Source: Phytophthora sp. 'mugwort' (lineage: Eukaryota > Oomycota > Peronosporomycetes > Peronosporales > Peronosporaceae). Taken from it: a stretch of 64,000 bases of DNA. The notes below the pieces were generated by a model. It was not told the origin of the DNA and searched no databases. It saw only the letters and a program-made list of their open reading frames with translations. Below are positions 33,959 to 44,420 of the stretch, one piece after another. The translations under genes and the position numbers were made by a program. Position 1 is the first letter of the stretch. Every line of letters begins with the position of its first letter. The stretch spans positions 1,240,001-1,304,000 of the forward strand of contig JAUCEF010000014.1 of assembly GCA_033558025.1 (NCBI GenBank). The letters run 5' to 3'.

Positions 33959-34155
33959 AAAAATCGGATAAAGGTTGGTCAGTTGGGATGATGAACCGCA
34001 CCTGCCCGTATAAAATATTTTTCCTCAAGGGGCAGTGCATCCACATATTTTTCCTCAAGGGCAGTGGGCAGTGCATCCACTGCCCTTGAGGAAAAATATT
34101 TTATACGGGCAGGTGCGGTTCATCATCCCAACTGACCAACCTTTATCCGATTTTT
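33959..34155. repeat. perfect 72 bp inverted repeat (snap-back)
   Basis: Arms 33959-34030 and 34084-34155 are exact reverse complements around a 53 bp spacer, which itself contains a 15 bp hairpin (CCTCAAGGGCAGTGG and its inverse). The right arm lies in the MULE relic reading frame, so the left arm looks like an inverted duplicate made by template switching or hairpin resolution. Confidence 0.9.
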
Positions 34156-34636
34156 CATCGCGCTCCATCCGAGCTGCATTTGAACCAAGTTGAACAGCGA
34201 CATCCACTACTTCAATGGTTTTATTTCGAGGTCTGATATAAAATTTTGGGGTCGCATTGGAGACAACAAGCACAAAGTCGTAAAACAATCGAGATATGGA
34301 GTTTCAGCAATAGATTTGACGCCGTAGCGCTGTTGTCCACCGGCGCAGTCGATCGCTAGCCTTCAGCGTTTCCTGCAATTTGACGCTTAATACACTTTCC
34401 ATAAAACAACATAGTTCCAGCTGACCCAACAACTCTCTCATAAGCATCCCATATCGAAAAGTGTACACGTGTTTCAGTTTTGCGTTAAACGATTCCACAG
34501 GATTGTTGGTTACCGCCCAACTAGTTGGCGTACGAAACATTGCCAGTTAACAATTTTTCCTGTCAACCACTGTTAGAGGAAATATTTGCCAAACTCGTGA
34601 ACGTCTGGATCCGCAAGCCACCGCCGTATAGCTGCT

Positions 34637-34669
34637 GGTTTGGTATTTCGCTGCGCGAAATACCAAACC
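34637..34669. repeat. 15 bp perfect hairpin with a 3-base loop
   Basis: GGTTTGGTATTTCGC at 34637-34651, TGC loop, exact inverse at 34655-34669. It interrupts the MULE relic. Confidence 0.85.
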
Positions 34670-35180
34670 AAACTTTGCATAGTGCATGTCAAACTCGTCA
34701 ATAGCACCAGGCTACGCTTTGCGGGTATAATTGATCTAGTTCTTTCATTAATTTTGCGATTACGTGACAAAAGACATTAAATATCAATCTCGCAATCCTC
34801 AAACACCGTTGTCATCGCGTTGTAACGACGCCGTCAGCACCCCAAGAGTATAGTTCTCTTCATAGGATTTTTTAGTACGCGAGATTAAATCGCGCGTAAC
34901 CCCGTCAGTACTGCGGTATAATGGCTTTCCCCTTGTTGCGACGAAACAAAGAATGCAACCAAGCGGAACAAACGGGCATGATCAGATACATCACAGACGA
35001 ATATTTAAAATCCCCTTGCTTCAAGTTGTACGTCGAATCGAAATGGAAAATAAACTTTGTGGATCTCTGCTCAGTCGAAGGAGCAACATTTCGGTGTAAA
35101 CCAACTAAAACGCATATTGTCGGCCCTTCTCGAACTATAATCTCCGTTACACCTCCCTTAGACTCCCCGCACACGAAATG

Positions 35181-35419
35181 AGAACGCGTCTGAGGGGGTC
35201 TATTTTCCTATCATAGTCACTAAGCCTTGGCTATCACTTCGACTGTTTTGATCTTACATACTTCTCCATTGCGTATAATTATGCAGTAGATACACCCCGA
35301 ACATCGTGTATGGTCCACATAAGCGATAATACTGGGAAGATACTGTTCAACGCCGGGCCAAGCAAAGTGTAAGTTGGTCCTCTCTAAAGTCCCACCATTC
35401 CTTCAAAAAGTGCTCCTGT
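35181..35419. other. short duplicated spacer
   Basis: The segment around 35205-35270 (CATAGTCACTAAGCC, TTTTGATCTTACATA) recurs in diverged form at 39375-39425, upstream of a protein-X relic, and is likely part of the same duplicated block. Confidence 0.5.
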
Positions 35420-35820
35420 CCCACGTGTTCCCGTCCCATTACCCTAGCCCCATATGCAACGCTCTATCTTACAACATAAACACAGCAGGACAATACAGGC
35501 TCCATATTTCACCATACAATGCGGATATTGTGAAAGCTGGCGAGGACGGTGGCTGGAACATCGAGCTGCTGTACCGGCCACCGCGTCGCCGGATATGAAC
35601 ACTTTAGACCTTTGGGTGTTCAATGCCCTGCATGCACCCCAACTGAAGCAGACGACGAAGATTTTAGACGGACGGGTCCACACCAATAGAAGCTTTCAAG
35701 CGCATTTTGCCGACCAAGATCGACAAATGTTTCTTAGCATTGCACAAGATCATGCAGAAAAAGATAATGCGTGCTGGTGAGAATAACTACAAGCTATTGT
35801 GGGTCCGGACGGAGCTTCTG
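35420..35820 (+). pseudogene. Tc1/mariner transposase C-terminal relic
   Basis: Three frames in order give ADIVKAGEDGGWNIELLYRP (about 35520-35580), then SPDMNTLDLWVFNALHAPQL (about 35584-35650), containing the Asn-x-x-D-L-x-x-F block around the third catalytic acid, then KIDKCFLALHKIMQK-like and ENNYKL (about 35720-35800). Only the last third of the transposase is present. Broken and inactive. Confidence 0.75.
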
Positions 35821-36309
35821 CGAGGATCTACGATGCCTACCGCAGTCGGACAACGTTTTTTTCTGCTCTCGATGTAATGCGTATCTTGCGGCGTAGATTT
35901 TAAACTACGCACATCTAAATCGTAGGACTTGCAAAAAAAATAAATTCGGTTGCGTCTAATTGGTAAATAATCGAATAGAAGTAGAAGGCAGAAGTTCATA
36001 ACTCTTAAAGTCACGCGAGAAACAGGAGTAAAACACCATTATCGCACCCGAAAATGTTCCAGCAAATAGAAAGAGCACGGACGAACTTAAGCGTACATGT
36101 CCGACACGAAACAGAATACTCTATGAAAGACGGCGTCGAATGGTGTGACCACTGAAAAGTCGCTTAGTTGGGCTCACCCTGCAACTGCCAAAACTACCAC
36201 TAAGCGACTCTAAAATTTACAGCAAGAAGGCGCCACTTGCGCATTCAGATATTGTCACGAGCTCTTTGATCTGACCTATAGACCCGATGCTGCTGCTGAT
36301 TGAGGTTTT
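35821..36309. other. no recognisable gene
   Basis: AT-rich; contains a near-palindromic pair of GTCGCTTAG/CTAAGCGAC motifs at about 36160-36210. Nothing else identified. Confidence 0.4.
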
Positions 36310-36596
36310 ACTACATAGTCGAGAATTATTGGCGTTTTGAACTGGACATTTGGAAGTTGAAAAGTAGTAGACCCTGATCCGAGGAAGACTCAGAAGAACA
36401 AACCCAAGCGAAAGAAGCGCAACTTCTTCAATTGGTTATTCATCCCATCGGTGTCGACGAGCCGCCAAGTCGCCCACCCCCTATTTCGTGTCAAGATCCT
36501 TATCGTCTACCGTGGTGGAGAGAATAAGCGGGCTTCGAGTGCCCCCGACCGCAGAAATCTACAGTTGTCTCGAAACGACGTGAGCTGCGATGGATG
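36310..36596 (+). pseudogene. protein-X relic copy A
   Basis: DNA-level copy of the central part of gene X (22.91-23.16 kb): the segments around AAGAACAAACCCAAGCGAAA, TCGGTGTCGACGAG and CGACGTGAGCTGCG are shared. Frames are broken. It is cut off abruptly at about 36596 by a gypsy LTR fragment. Its upstream flank also matches the flank of copy B (39.42 kb) but not of gene X, so A and B are more closely related to each other. Confidence 0.8.
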
Positions 36597-39012
36597 TCCT
36601 TGTACCATATGCGTGCGACCCAACCGTGACGTCGTAGTAATGTTGGCTACATCACTAAGGGTCCTGGATACACCATTCTGAAGAGTGACTTGGCACTCTC
36701 ATGTAACCCCGTTACATCCCCCCACTTAGGTTCGGTTTACCGACGATCCAAAACGAGTGAACGGAAGTTGCTGCCTTTCGCTCTCCTAGTCGAAAGACAT
36801 CGATTTCGTTGCGGTTAGTTTCGGCAGCTGGCTCATTTCCGTTTGAACCTGGAGCGCTTACACGTGCTCCGTCTCTCGGCCTCCACGTCGGCCTCAAGAG
36901 CGCCAAGACTCGGTCTTGCAGCGGTGCGAAGACGCCTGCTAAGCATGTTGCTAAGCAAAGACTCTGCTTTTAAGGGAATCCACCAAGGTGGCACCCAAGG
37001 CAGCCGTGTCGCCTGCGGAGGACTCCGAGTTCCTTGTGGACTATGAGGAGGACTCGGACAAGTCTCACATGTCCTGGGGCGACAATGGCCCTTGAGACCA
37101 GCTCGTCAAGGGGTCTGACGATGCCCCGAGACAGGCCGACTCGATTGGGTCGCGTACACCGCTATTCAGCTGGCATGGAGACGATGGCGATGCGCAAAGA
37201 TGCCCTGAACATAAGGGGTCCTGTTGGCGCACAGGTGCTGCAGAAGCATCCTGCTTCTAGCGCCCATGATGAACGCGGATATGGTCTTGGTTCTACGACC
37301 ACACCCCGTTCGGGGAAGAAAGCTCGAACTACTTACGAAGGTGTCGCCTATTTTGTGTCCAGATCGCGACAGCCTTCGGGCAGTCAGCCTGGAGCATTTA
37401 AATCGGCTCCTAGGAGCTCTCAGGCTCTGAGTACCCCTTCCACTTCGCGCGGAGTGGAGCTTCCCGTGAACGCGCCGCTCGTTGAGCACACGCTCGACGT
37501 AGTAATGGGCTCCCCATATGGTCGAGCAGAGGTGGCGGAGCCTCGTACGAGTGCGAGTATTAGGATCGCACCTACGGTTCGGCTCAGGACTTGATGTGCC
37601 GCCTTCGGATCCACCTCGAGCCGTTGTGGGCTCCGCTCTTCGTCGGCGAGTCCTTGCGCTAGAGATTGCACTTGGCGTCGGTGATGGCGGGCGTGCTGCC
37701 GCTCAGGCCGGGAACGTTGGGATCCTTGGCCGTTCTATGACAACTTGATTCGTCTGGCAAGCGACATGTTGGCCCTTGAAAATCGATTCGACCGTCGGAC
37801 CACTGGTGTGGACGCGGCCTTCCGACGTCTGGATGCCCTTTAGACTTCCGTGGACCGTGTCCAGAGGGAGATGCAACTCTTTCGGGACCTACTGCGGCCT
37901 GTGCCCCAGACGGGAGTGACTCCTGCGTACTCCCAGCCTTACCGATATGACTCATACTCGTCGTATGTAGCCGGGCTTCCTTCATATGGATCCCCTTCCG
38001 TGATATCGCAAGGGGCCTGAGCTTCTGGCCCTGAGACTCTCACGCGGAGGAGACGCAGCCTCTTTCCAGGAGCTGGTGTCGCTTCCGCGTGCGGAGCCTG
38101 CCGGGCTGCCAGGCGCTGCGGATCATGGTACCGTTTCAGACGACCCACGCAGAACGCCGGGTGGGTCGTCACCGACTTATGCAGATCGATGGTGTACGCC
38201 GTGCAATGTCTGGCCAGGACCGCGAAATGCCCAATGAAGCGGTGTTTTAACTTGTTGCTCCCTATTAAAATTACCGTGGTTAGTGGTAGATTCCTAATTA
38301 TAGAAGAATATACTCCCTACATTAAACACGCTTAAGTTTTCTCTTCCATTATTGTCTGAGTACCTTTTTGGTTTGTCCTATCCCTCTGCCACGGCATCAC
38401 GGACACGGCTGATTACGTTCAGACTGGTGTCTATAAAAGACTCAACTTGTTTCCGCAAGGAAACCGGTCTCATGTCCGAGACCCGGGACAAAAGGCTTTC
38501 CGAGCCTCTCTCCAACTTAGAATCGAAAAGGGGTGCTCTCTCGCAAAGTGAGCGGCACCCGATGGTGCCGTAAGCCATTCAGGTAGAACAGAGTATACCC
38601 GCTCAATGCGTGAACCGCATTGTTGATTGCAAACTTAACTACTCGCAGGTGTTCTGACCAAGTGCGAGGAGACTCCGTACAGATACTGCATAGAGTGTCC
38701 TCAAGCACTCGGTTGACTCGCTCCGTCGGCCCATCCGTTTGAGGATGATCGGCAGTGGACATTTGCATCCTTGTTCCAAGTAGCTGGAACGAATAGGATA
38801 ACATCTAAGATTACTTTATAGATGACTTACAGTTAGTATCTAGAAGCATTAAGGAGACCATCTATAAATATATTCAGTCTTATAAGATATTATCTACCTA
38901 ATTTGGCAGCAGACCCCTCAGAACAGGGACTGTGAACTGCCGTTCACTGAGAGTTTGAATACTCTCAGGAAATTACACTTCCTGTGCGCAAAGTGTTGTG
39001 TGCCCGATCGCA
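36597..39012 (-). mobile_element. rearranged Ty3/gypsy relic 2
   Basis: The left part (36597-36716) matches the inner end of the LTR of the gypsy element at 49.9-59.8 kb and ends GTTACA, followed by the C-rich PPT complement. The interior (36717-38800) matches 52093-54990 with a large deletion (antisense ORF, chromodomain, GPY/F and integrase C-terminal part, which reads HPQTDGPTERVNRVLEDTL on the minus strand). The right part (38797-39012) is LTR sequence in the opposite orientation. So the element lacks most of pol and gag and ends in an inverted LTR. Confidence 0.85.
38797..39012 (-). repeat. LTR fragment in inverted orientation
   Basis: Reverse complement of the gypsy LTR (compare 59422-59640), including hairpins GTGAAC-tgcc-GTTCAC (38932-38947) and GAGAGT-ttgaat-ACTCTC (38949-38966). 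Confidence 0.8.
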
Positions 39013-39349
39013 CTAACCGTCCAATTCTAAATTGGCGTCGTCGGCAGCGAGCTTGGTGGTGCGCCCGCCACCCCGCGGCTTTCATGGAGATTACTCCGAA
39101 GCCTCGGTTTTCCGCGCGGTGGCACCCAACAGTAGCAGTACGCAGACTGGTGTCGTTCTTCCCGGCGACGTCGTGCAAGTCTTAATCAGCGCAGGCAGCT
39201 CGAAGAACGTGTTGAATCGTTGCGTTGTCGTACAGTATGGTGGTAGCATGGGGTCTGTCGCGGTGTGTGTGGGGAGGGATGCTACGCACGTAGAAATTGC
39301 GTTGGTCCAGGTGCGCATACTCCATTGCATTCGGCGGGGTCCACCTTAA
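39013..39349. other. unidentified segment
   Basis: A plus frame (39032-39349) reads SSSTQTGVVLPGDVVQVLIS and is protein-like, but I cannot identify it. It lies between the inverted LTR and the X-relic copy B. Confidence 0.3.
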
Positions 39350-39700
39350 AGTTTGTGGGAAATAATTTCCTGTCATAGTCGGTAAGCCGTGACTATCACT
39401 TTCGATTCTTTTGATCTTACATATTGACGTTTTGAATGCCATTTGAAGTTGAGAAGTAGTGGAACCTGATCCGAAATAGACCCAGAAGAACAAGTCCAAG
39501 CGAAAGAAGCTCAACTTTTTCAAGTTGTTATTCACCCCACCGGTGTTGACGAGTAGACGAGTTACCCACCCGATTCCGTGTTAAGATCCCCATCGTCTAC
39601 CGTGGTGGAGAGAATACTATTCTCAGAATAGGCGGGCTTCGAGTGCCCCGACACAGGTCACGAAACGACGTGAGCTGCGACAGGGAGGAGAAGTAAATGC
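39350..39700 (+). pseudogene. protein-X relic copy B
   Basis: Diverged DNA copy of X with AAGAACAAGTCCAAGCGAAA, TCGTCTACCGTGGTGGAGAG and CACGAAACGACGTGAGCTGC. A 12 bp insertion (CTATTCTCAGAA region) duplicates neighbouring bases. It is followed at once by the convergent Y relic, as in the intact pair at 22.7-24.1 kb. Confidence 0.8.
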
Positions 39701-39759
39701 TGAAAAGAGAAGTTAACGTTATCACGAGAAATGTCAACGCAAGGACGCAGTGTAAATAT

Positions 39760-40335
39760 TTCAGAAATTGTGCTTGTTCGTGCTGCATCAGAAGTACCTC
39801 CACCACTCCATAGTCGCCATGGCCAGCTGATGTTTCGCCAGGCAACCAGTAGGCCGGCCGGCCAAGCTGCCCAGCGTCGCACCGGTGCCAACACTCCTTC
39901 CACCTCAACCAGCGCTGGTGGTCCCGTACGTATGACCGGGGATCGGGCTTGCCACGGAACCGCCACCGGAAATAGCGTCGTTCGAGTTTTGATTTTGTGT
40001 AATTCAGCAGCCACAGCAGCAGCAATGGCTACGTGACCAGGTCATTTGCTCCAACATTAGCGCAGTTCGGAGGTATCCGCGGTAGTTGGGGACCATGCAG
40101 AGTCTGCAGCAGACAGCGTAGTCCGGGCAGCAACACGGCTGCCGGTCGTTCTGGTGGTCCAGCCAGTTGCGTTGCTACAGAATTGACCAGGCTCGCCGCG
40201 GAGACATTCGCCGGTGCTGGCACATACCTCGTGACCGGACTGCTTGCCGTTGCTCTGAGCGATACCTGCATCGAGCAGCGCTGCAAGGAACACGACTAAG
40301 ACGACGACATGCCTCATTGCTACCAATACCTTCAT
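39760..40335 (-). pseudogene. Y-type Cys-rich membrane protein relic (Y3)
   Basis: The minus strand starts MKVLVAMRHVVVLVVFLAAL with a recognisable signal peptide, then SNGKQSGHEVCASTGECLRG, where the first module Cys of Y2 (GCEVC) is His. A deletion removes the YGG segment before the Gly-Pro-Gly-Gln-Phe-Cys motif, and a frameshift follows at about 40175. DNA similarity to Y2 continues into the Gly-rich tail (about 39780-39960). Inactive. Confidence 0.8.
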
Positions 40336-42700
40336 AATACCCCCATTTACACTTTCACAAGGAAAGAAGACACAGAGTAGCTGAAGTCGTGAAAAGGCGG
40401 AAAGTCGAAGGACGGGGCAGGCTCGCGGCGATGAGGACAGCCCCATGCGCATGTGGTCGGTGGCCATGGGGGCAGCGCGAGTCGGACGCGAAGCGCTCAC
40501 TCAGACCCCCGCGCTGGACCGCGGCGTTGCTTGACCACTTTTTTCAAGGAAAGAGGCAATTACATGTACCTCGAGCGGTGGAGGTCATCTTGATGGGGCG
40601 TTGCCCTCGCGCGAGATCAGGTGTCGTCGTCGCCTCGCGCTGGAGGCACAGTAGAGCCGTATTCAATGCGCGCTGGACCGCGTGACATGAAGCGCAGCAA
40701 GGCGCGGGGAACTCGCGGTGCTGCAGTTCACTAGACGACGGCGGCTCTTCCTGCCAGGAAGTTTTTGGCCGCTTTGCCGCCCATGAAAAACCCTTCGGGC
40801 CCGGTGCTGGTGCCGTTTTGCAGACCGGTGCTGAGTGCTACTTTACTCGCATGCAATCGAGCGACCGATTCGACACTTTGGATTTTTTAGCGAGTATGGG
40901 CCTGGCTGCTGGCCCCACCATGTGCTGCGAGGCAAGACAGGATGGCATCGACGCCGGGCCTGAATTTTGGTGAAGAGAGCATGTAATAGCTCAGCTCCGG
41001 CGATGACGTTCCGTGCAGCATGCAGCACAGAGGGGCACCGGGCGCTCGGCGCCGGACGCGCTATGGGATCGGAACCGCCGCGCCGCAACACTGAATTGCG
41101 TGCGTCCTGCTCTATATAGGCCCTAAGTCTGGGGACGTGAAGGTGCACTTGGCAAGATCTTGTTGAAGTGTGAAGGTCAGTCAAGCGAGGGGAAAGGCTC
41201 AGTTGACCTGGGACACGCGAGGCTGAGTAAAACGGCGTTGAAGGGGCTGTGACGGCTGATCCTATGGATATCCTGCGCTCGATGCGCATGCGCTGGTGGC
41301 GCCGACTCCATGCCACCAGGCTGTTATGGCTTGTTGTTGCGCGGGAGACGAGTCGGGCACAGCCTGGCTTTGGCGCCACGGCATCTCGTTAATGCTTGCT
41401 GCTGTTGCGATGATACTATGGATACCGGCATCTATCATCGCACCTCGGATCATCTGCGGGTACCACATGTATACCAGATGTATCGCAGAGTCTGCCAGCT
41501 CCTTTTTTAAAGGCTTTTCCCAGCGCACTTTCACATCAGCTTTAGCGCTCCATACTGATGCTAATGTCTCGGCTGACGGGCACGCCCAGAGTCTGACCTA
41601 GAGTCTGGGCCAGACAGCCGGCGCCATGCTCCTCTCTTTGCAAGGCAGTTTGTACCAGCTGGTGCGGCGGAGCGTTGACTCGAATGGGCACGATTTAAAT
41701 GCTCCGGGGGTTGGTGTGGGGCTGACGCTGACTGCGCCTTGATGGCGAAGGTCTTTGCTACTGCATTACTGCAGTAAGACTGTCTACATCTGCTAGGCAC
41801 GCCGCGGTCCACTTAGGCAAGCCGGCTCCAGACGCGTCGGCAAGACTCATCCTGTACCGATGCTCCGCACGCACGCACTCGCTCCTATACGATGGGGCGA
41901 CTGACGTACTGGATTGTTTGATTGTGGCTCGGGGAACGATCCGGGCCGACAAAACGTGTGCATATAGTCGAATTTTGAATATTGCCGCCTAAACCGCCAG
42001 AGGCGTTGTGCAGCAGAGGAGAGATTTAAGGCGCAAACATAGCGATAGGGGATAAGAAGCTTGCACGCTCCATGAGTGGATCTGTCAACGCATTTTAAAT
42101 TACCCGATGTAACCAGCGTAAGACTCGCACTACTCCCCGCTTAGAGGAATGAGTGAGGAAGGCTTCTTAGATACCAAACTCAGGAATCCGTTGTTACTGT
42201 AAATCTCTCGGCGACGGACGAGCTGGACGGAGGTGATGTTCTGCTTGATGCAGCTCCTGTACAACGCCCCAGTATCCGTTGTGAAAGCCGTTTGGCGAGC
42301 GAACTGCCTATCGCGGCATATCCATATCCTTCTTTCCCCTCCGTCTATACCACTTGTGCATCTACTTGCTCAACCAGATCGATCTGTTCCTCCGGCTAAC
42401 ACGTCGAGAGACGCACACTCCAATAGACAGATCTCATTGGCAACCAAAACTCGGGTCAAAAGTCAGTGGCAGCGCTGAAAGCATTGTGGCCATGATTGTG
42501 CGCGGCGAGCTGAAGCGGGGCCGTATTCTGTAGGCACGTTCTGGCAGCCGTATCGTTTCCGGAAAAGAGTGGGACCTAGGAGGTAACAAGCTGATTCAGA
42601 AAACGGGCACACATCATAAACAGGCGCAGGTCCGACTCGTCTGCCGCCGTGCCTGTCTTCGGCGGCAGTGGCTCGAGCGAACGACAGCCGCTGCGACCGC
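40336..42700. other. 2.4 kb, GC-rich, no assignable gene
   Basis: Long open frames occur on both strands because of GC content. A plus frame at 41296-41601 has two hydrophobic stretches (ISLMLAAVAMILWIPASIIA), and another near 41625-41730 reads SLYQLVRRSVDSNGHDLNAP. They may be fragments of a membrane-protein gene, but no family is recognised. Confidence 0.35.
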
Positions 42701-42707
42701 AGGGTTG

Positions 42708-42721
42708 TCATTCCGCAAGTT
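42708..42721 (+). promoter_or_regulatory. candidate oomycete Inr/FPR core promoter
   Basis: TCATTCCGCAAGTT fits the oomycete initiator (TCATTYY) followed closely by a flanking promoter region-like CA-TT, about 92-105 bp before the preferred ATG at 42813. Its match and position are better than other candidates upstream of this gene. Confidence 0.45.
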
Positions 42722-42812
42722 GCTGGCAACTCGACACACACCCCTCTCGGTCGTGGCATTGCATTACGACAAACACTCTGTTAAACCTCGTAGACCCATC
42801 ACACATATACCA

Positions 42813-44420
42813 ATGAGCGCCGAGACGCGGAGCCCCAGCGCGTCGCCTAGCGCCCACAGCAGCGACGGCGACTCGTCCCCGACCAGCAAGAGCAACCTCA
42901 CGGCGGATGGCAAGCCTAAGAAGTGTCGCTTCAATGACTGCGACAACCTCGCGGTGGACGGCACGAGCAAGTGCGCCTTCCACAAGAACCGGCGCCAATG
43001 CTGCGTCGAGAACTGTACGAACCAGGTTTACGCGCGAAAGCTGTGTGTGCGTCATGGCGGCAAGAAACAGTGTCAGGCCGACAATTGCGAGGCACATGCG
43101 CGCGGTGGCGGCTTCTGCTTGCAGCACGGAGGCTTCGTGGTCAAGCGCTTCTGCATCGTCGAGGGTTGCTCCAAGCAGGCCCATGCGCGCCAGAAATGCG
43201 TGCGTCATGGTGGTGGTAGACGCTGCAAGGTGGACGGTTGCATGCAGCATGCGCGCGCCGGCGGCCTCTGCAACCGCCACTCACATGGCCATGAATGCCG
43301 CGTGGAGGGCTGTAACAAGACCGCGCAGCACTCGGGATCCATCTGCTTTCGGCACGCCATGGAGCTGCGCGCTCATGGAGAAGAGGTACCGGAGCTCAAC
43401 ATTTCCAAGGGTGGACGCCTCAGCAGCAAGAAGCGCCAGCAACAGCAGCGCGAGCAGCAGATGAAGCAGGAGCAGTTCCACCACCAGCAGATCCAGCAGC
43501 AGATCCACCAGCCGATGCATGTACAGCAGCACACAGTACCCCCTCACCCGCTGACCATTCAGGTTCCTCAGAGCCAACCTATGCCGCAACAGAACCAGCA
43601 GACGTCCAACGCTTCTAATCCCTTTGGACTGCCTCTGAAGATTAATGTGCCTACCACGATGCCCAAATTCAGTATGCGAACCCCGCTTGGCAACAGTTTC
43701 CCGACGCCGCGCAGCCACGAGTTCAGCCTATTAATGGGCCTCCCGTCTCCTCAGATCGACAACTCGCAGCTGCCTAGTGTGCTTGCTATGACGAACTCTG
43801 GCGTAAATGTATCGAATGGACAGCGCACTCCGGGTCTCGACAGCTTCTTGGCCGGTGGTCCTCCTAGCGTCTCGCGTGGCAATGGCAACTACCTTTCTCT
43901 GGGTCTGTTCCCGACGCCCCGTCTCACGGACCGGACTCCTGGTTGCGGCGACGAATCCATCATGAGCGACTACATTAAACTCATGGGCCCGGATACGCCC
44001 ATGGCGTTCCATCAGAATGGCCAGTTTGGGGGCGGCGCTACGCCTCTGCTGGAGAACCTCGGCAATGTGTTCGAGCACAACCAAAACAACCAGAACAACG
44101 CCAACAATGGACAGCGGAACCACATGGCTGCTATGGCCGCTGCTGCTGCAGTCCACGGCAACGGCCAGCAACGCATGAAGATGGACTTCCTGTCGCCGCG
44201 CGGATTAGCTGCCCACAACTTCCAGAGCCAGGGCTTCCCCACGTCTACAGCTGGCAGCGAAGGCATGCACACAGGTATGACACCTTCTGGCTCATCAGAC
44301 TACGCTGCGCAGTTCTTCGCAGACAACAAGAATGACAAGGCGCGTGGCCCCATGAAGACGTCCAGTGTCTCTGCGGCCACGACGCCCACCCCCAAGCCTA
44401 CGGGTGTCACCGCCGCATAG
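42813..44420 (+). CDS. WRKY19-like Cys/His-repeat zinc protein
   Basis: 535 aa from ATG 42813 (MSAETRSPSASPSAHSSDGD). The in-frame ATG at 42705 overlaps the probable initiator and is less likely. After a Ser-rich start, residues about 34-190 contain six tandem units of about 25-30 residues, each C-x4-C...C-x3-H (CRFNDCDN...CAFH, CCVENCTN...CVRHGG, CQADNCEA...CLQHGG, CIVEGCSK...CVRHGG, CKVDGCMQ...CNRH, CRVEGCNK...CFRH). This is the zinc-binding repeat usually annotated WRKY19-like in oomycetes, although no WRKY domain is present. The remaining part is Gln/Asn/Pro-rich (poly-Gln at about 225-260), consistent with a nuclear regulator. The role is inferred. Intact, single exon. Confidence 0.85.
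   Translation: MSAETRSPSASPSAHSSDGDSSPTSKSNLTADGKPKKCRFNDCDNLAVDGTSKCAFHKNRRQCCVENCTNQVYARKLCVRHGGKKQCQADNCEAHARGGGFCLQHGGFVVKRFCIVEGCSKQAHARQKCVRHGGGRRCKVDGCMQHARAGGLCNRHSHGHECRVEGCNKTAQHSGSICFRHAMELRAHGEEVPELNISKGGRLSSKKRQQQQREQQMKQEQFHHQQIQQQIHQPMHVQQHTVPPHPLTIQVPQSQPMPQQNQQTSNASNPFGLPLKINVPTTMPKFSMRTPLGNSFPTPRSHEFSLLMGLPSPQIDNSQLPSVLAMTNSGVNVSNGQRTPGLDSFLAGGPPSVSRGNGNYLSLGLFPTPRLTDRTPGCGDESIMSDYIKLMGPDTPMAFHQNGQFGGGATPLLENLGNVFEHNQNNQNNANNGQRNHMAAMAAAAAVHGNGQQRMKMDFLSPRGLAAHNFQSQGFPTSTAGSEGMHTGMTPSGSSDYAAQFFADNKNDKARGPMKTSSVSAATTPTPKPTGVTAA

Larger units (their letters stand above)
33840..35180 (-). pseudogene. Mutator-like (MULE) transposase relic 3
   Basis: Minus-strand order: STKFIFHFDSTYNLKQGDFK (about 35075-35015, first catalytic Asp region), LADPDVHEFGKYFL (about 34620-34580), then WAVTNNPVESFNAKLKHVYT (about 34515-34455), the TNNPxExFN hallmark, then a basic C-terminal part. 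The middle third of the catalytic domain, with its second acid, is missing or unreadable. It is disrupted by a 15 bp hairpin (34637-34669) and a 72 bp snap-back duplication (33959-34155). Confidence 0.75.

Noticed and set aside
40843..41379. 178-residue minus-strand ORF
   Set aside because: Arg/Ser/Pro-rich composition typical of chance frames in GC-rich DNA; no start context or domain.
42708..43280. 190-residue minus-strand ORF
   Set aside because: It lies antisense to the WRKY19-like zinc repeats; the open frame is a shadow of their codon bias.
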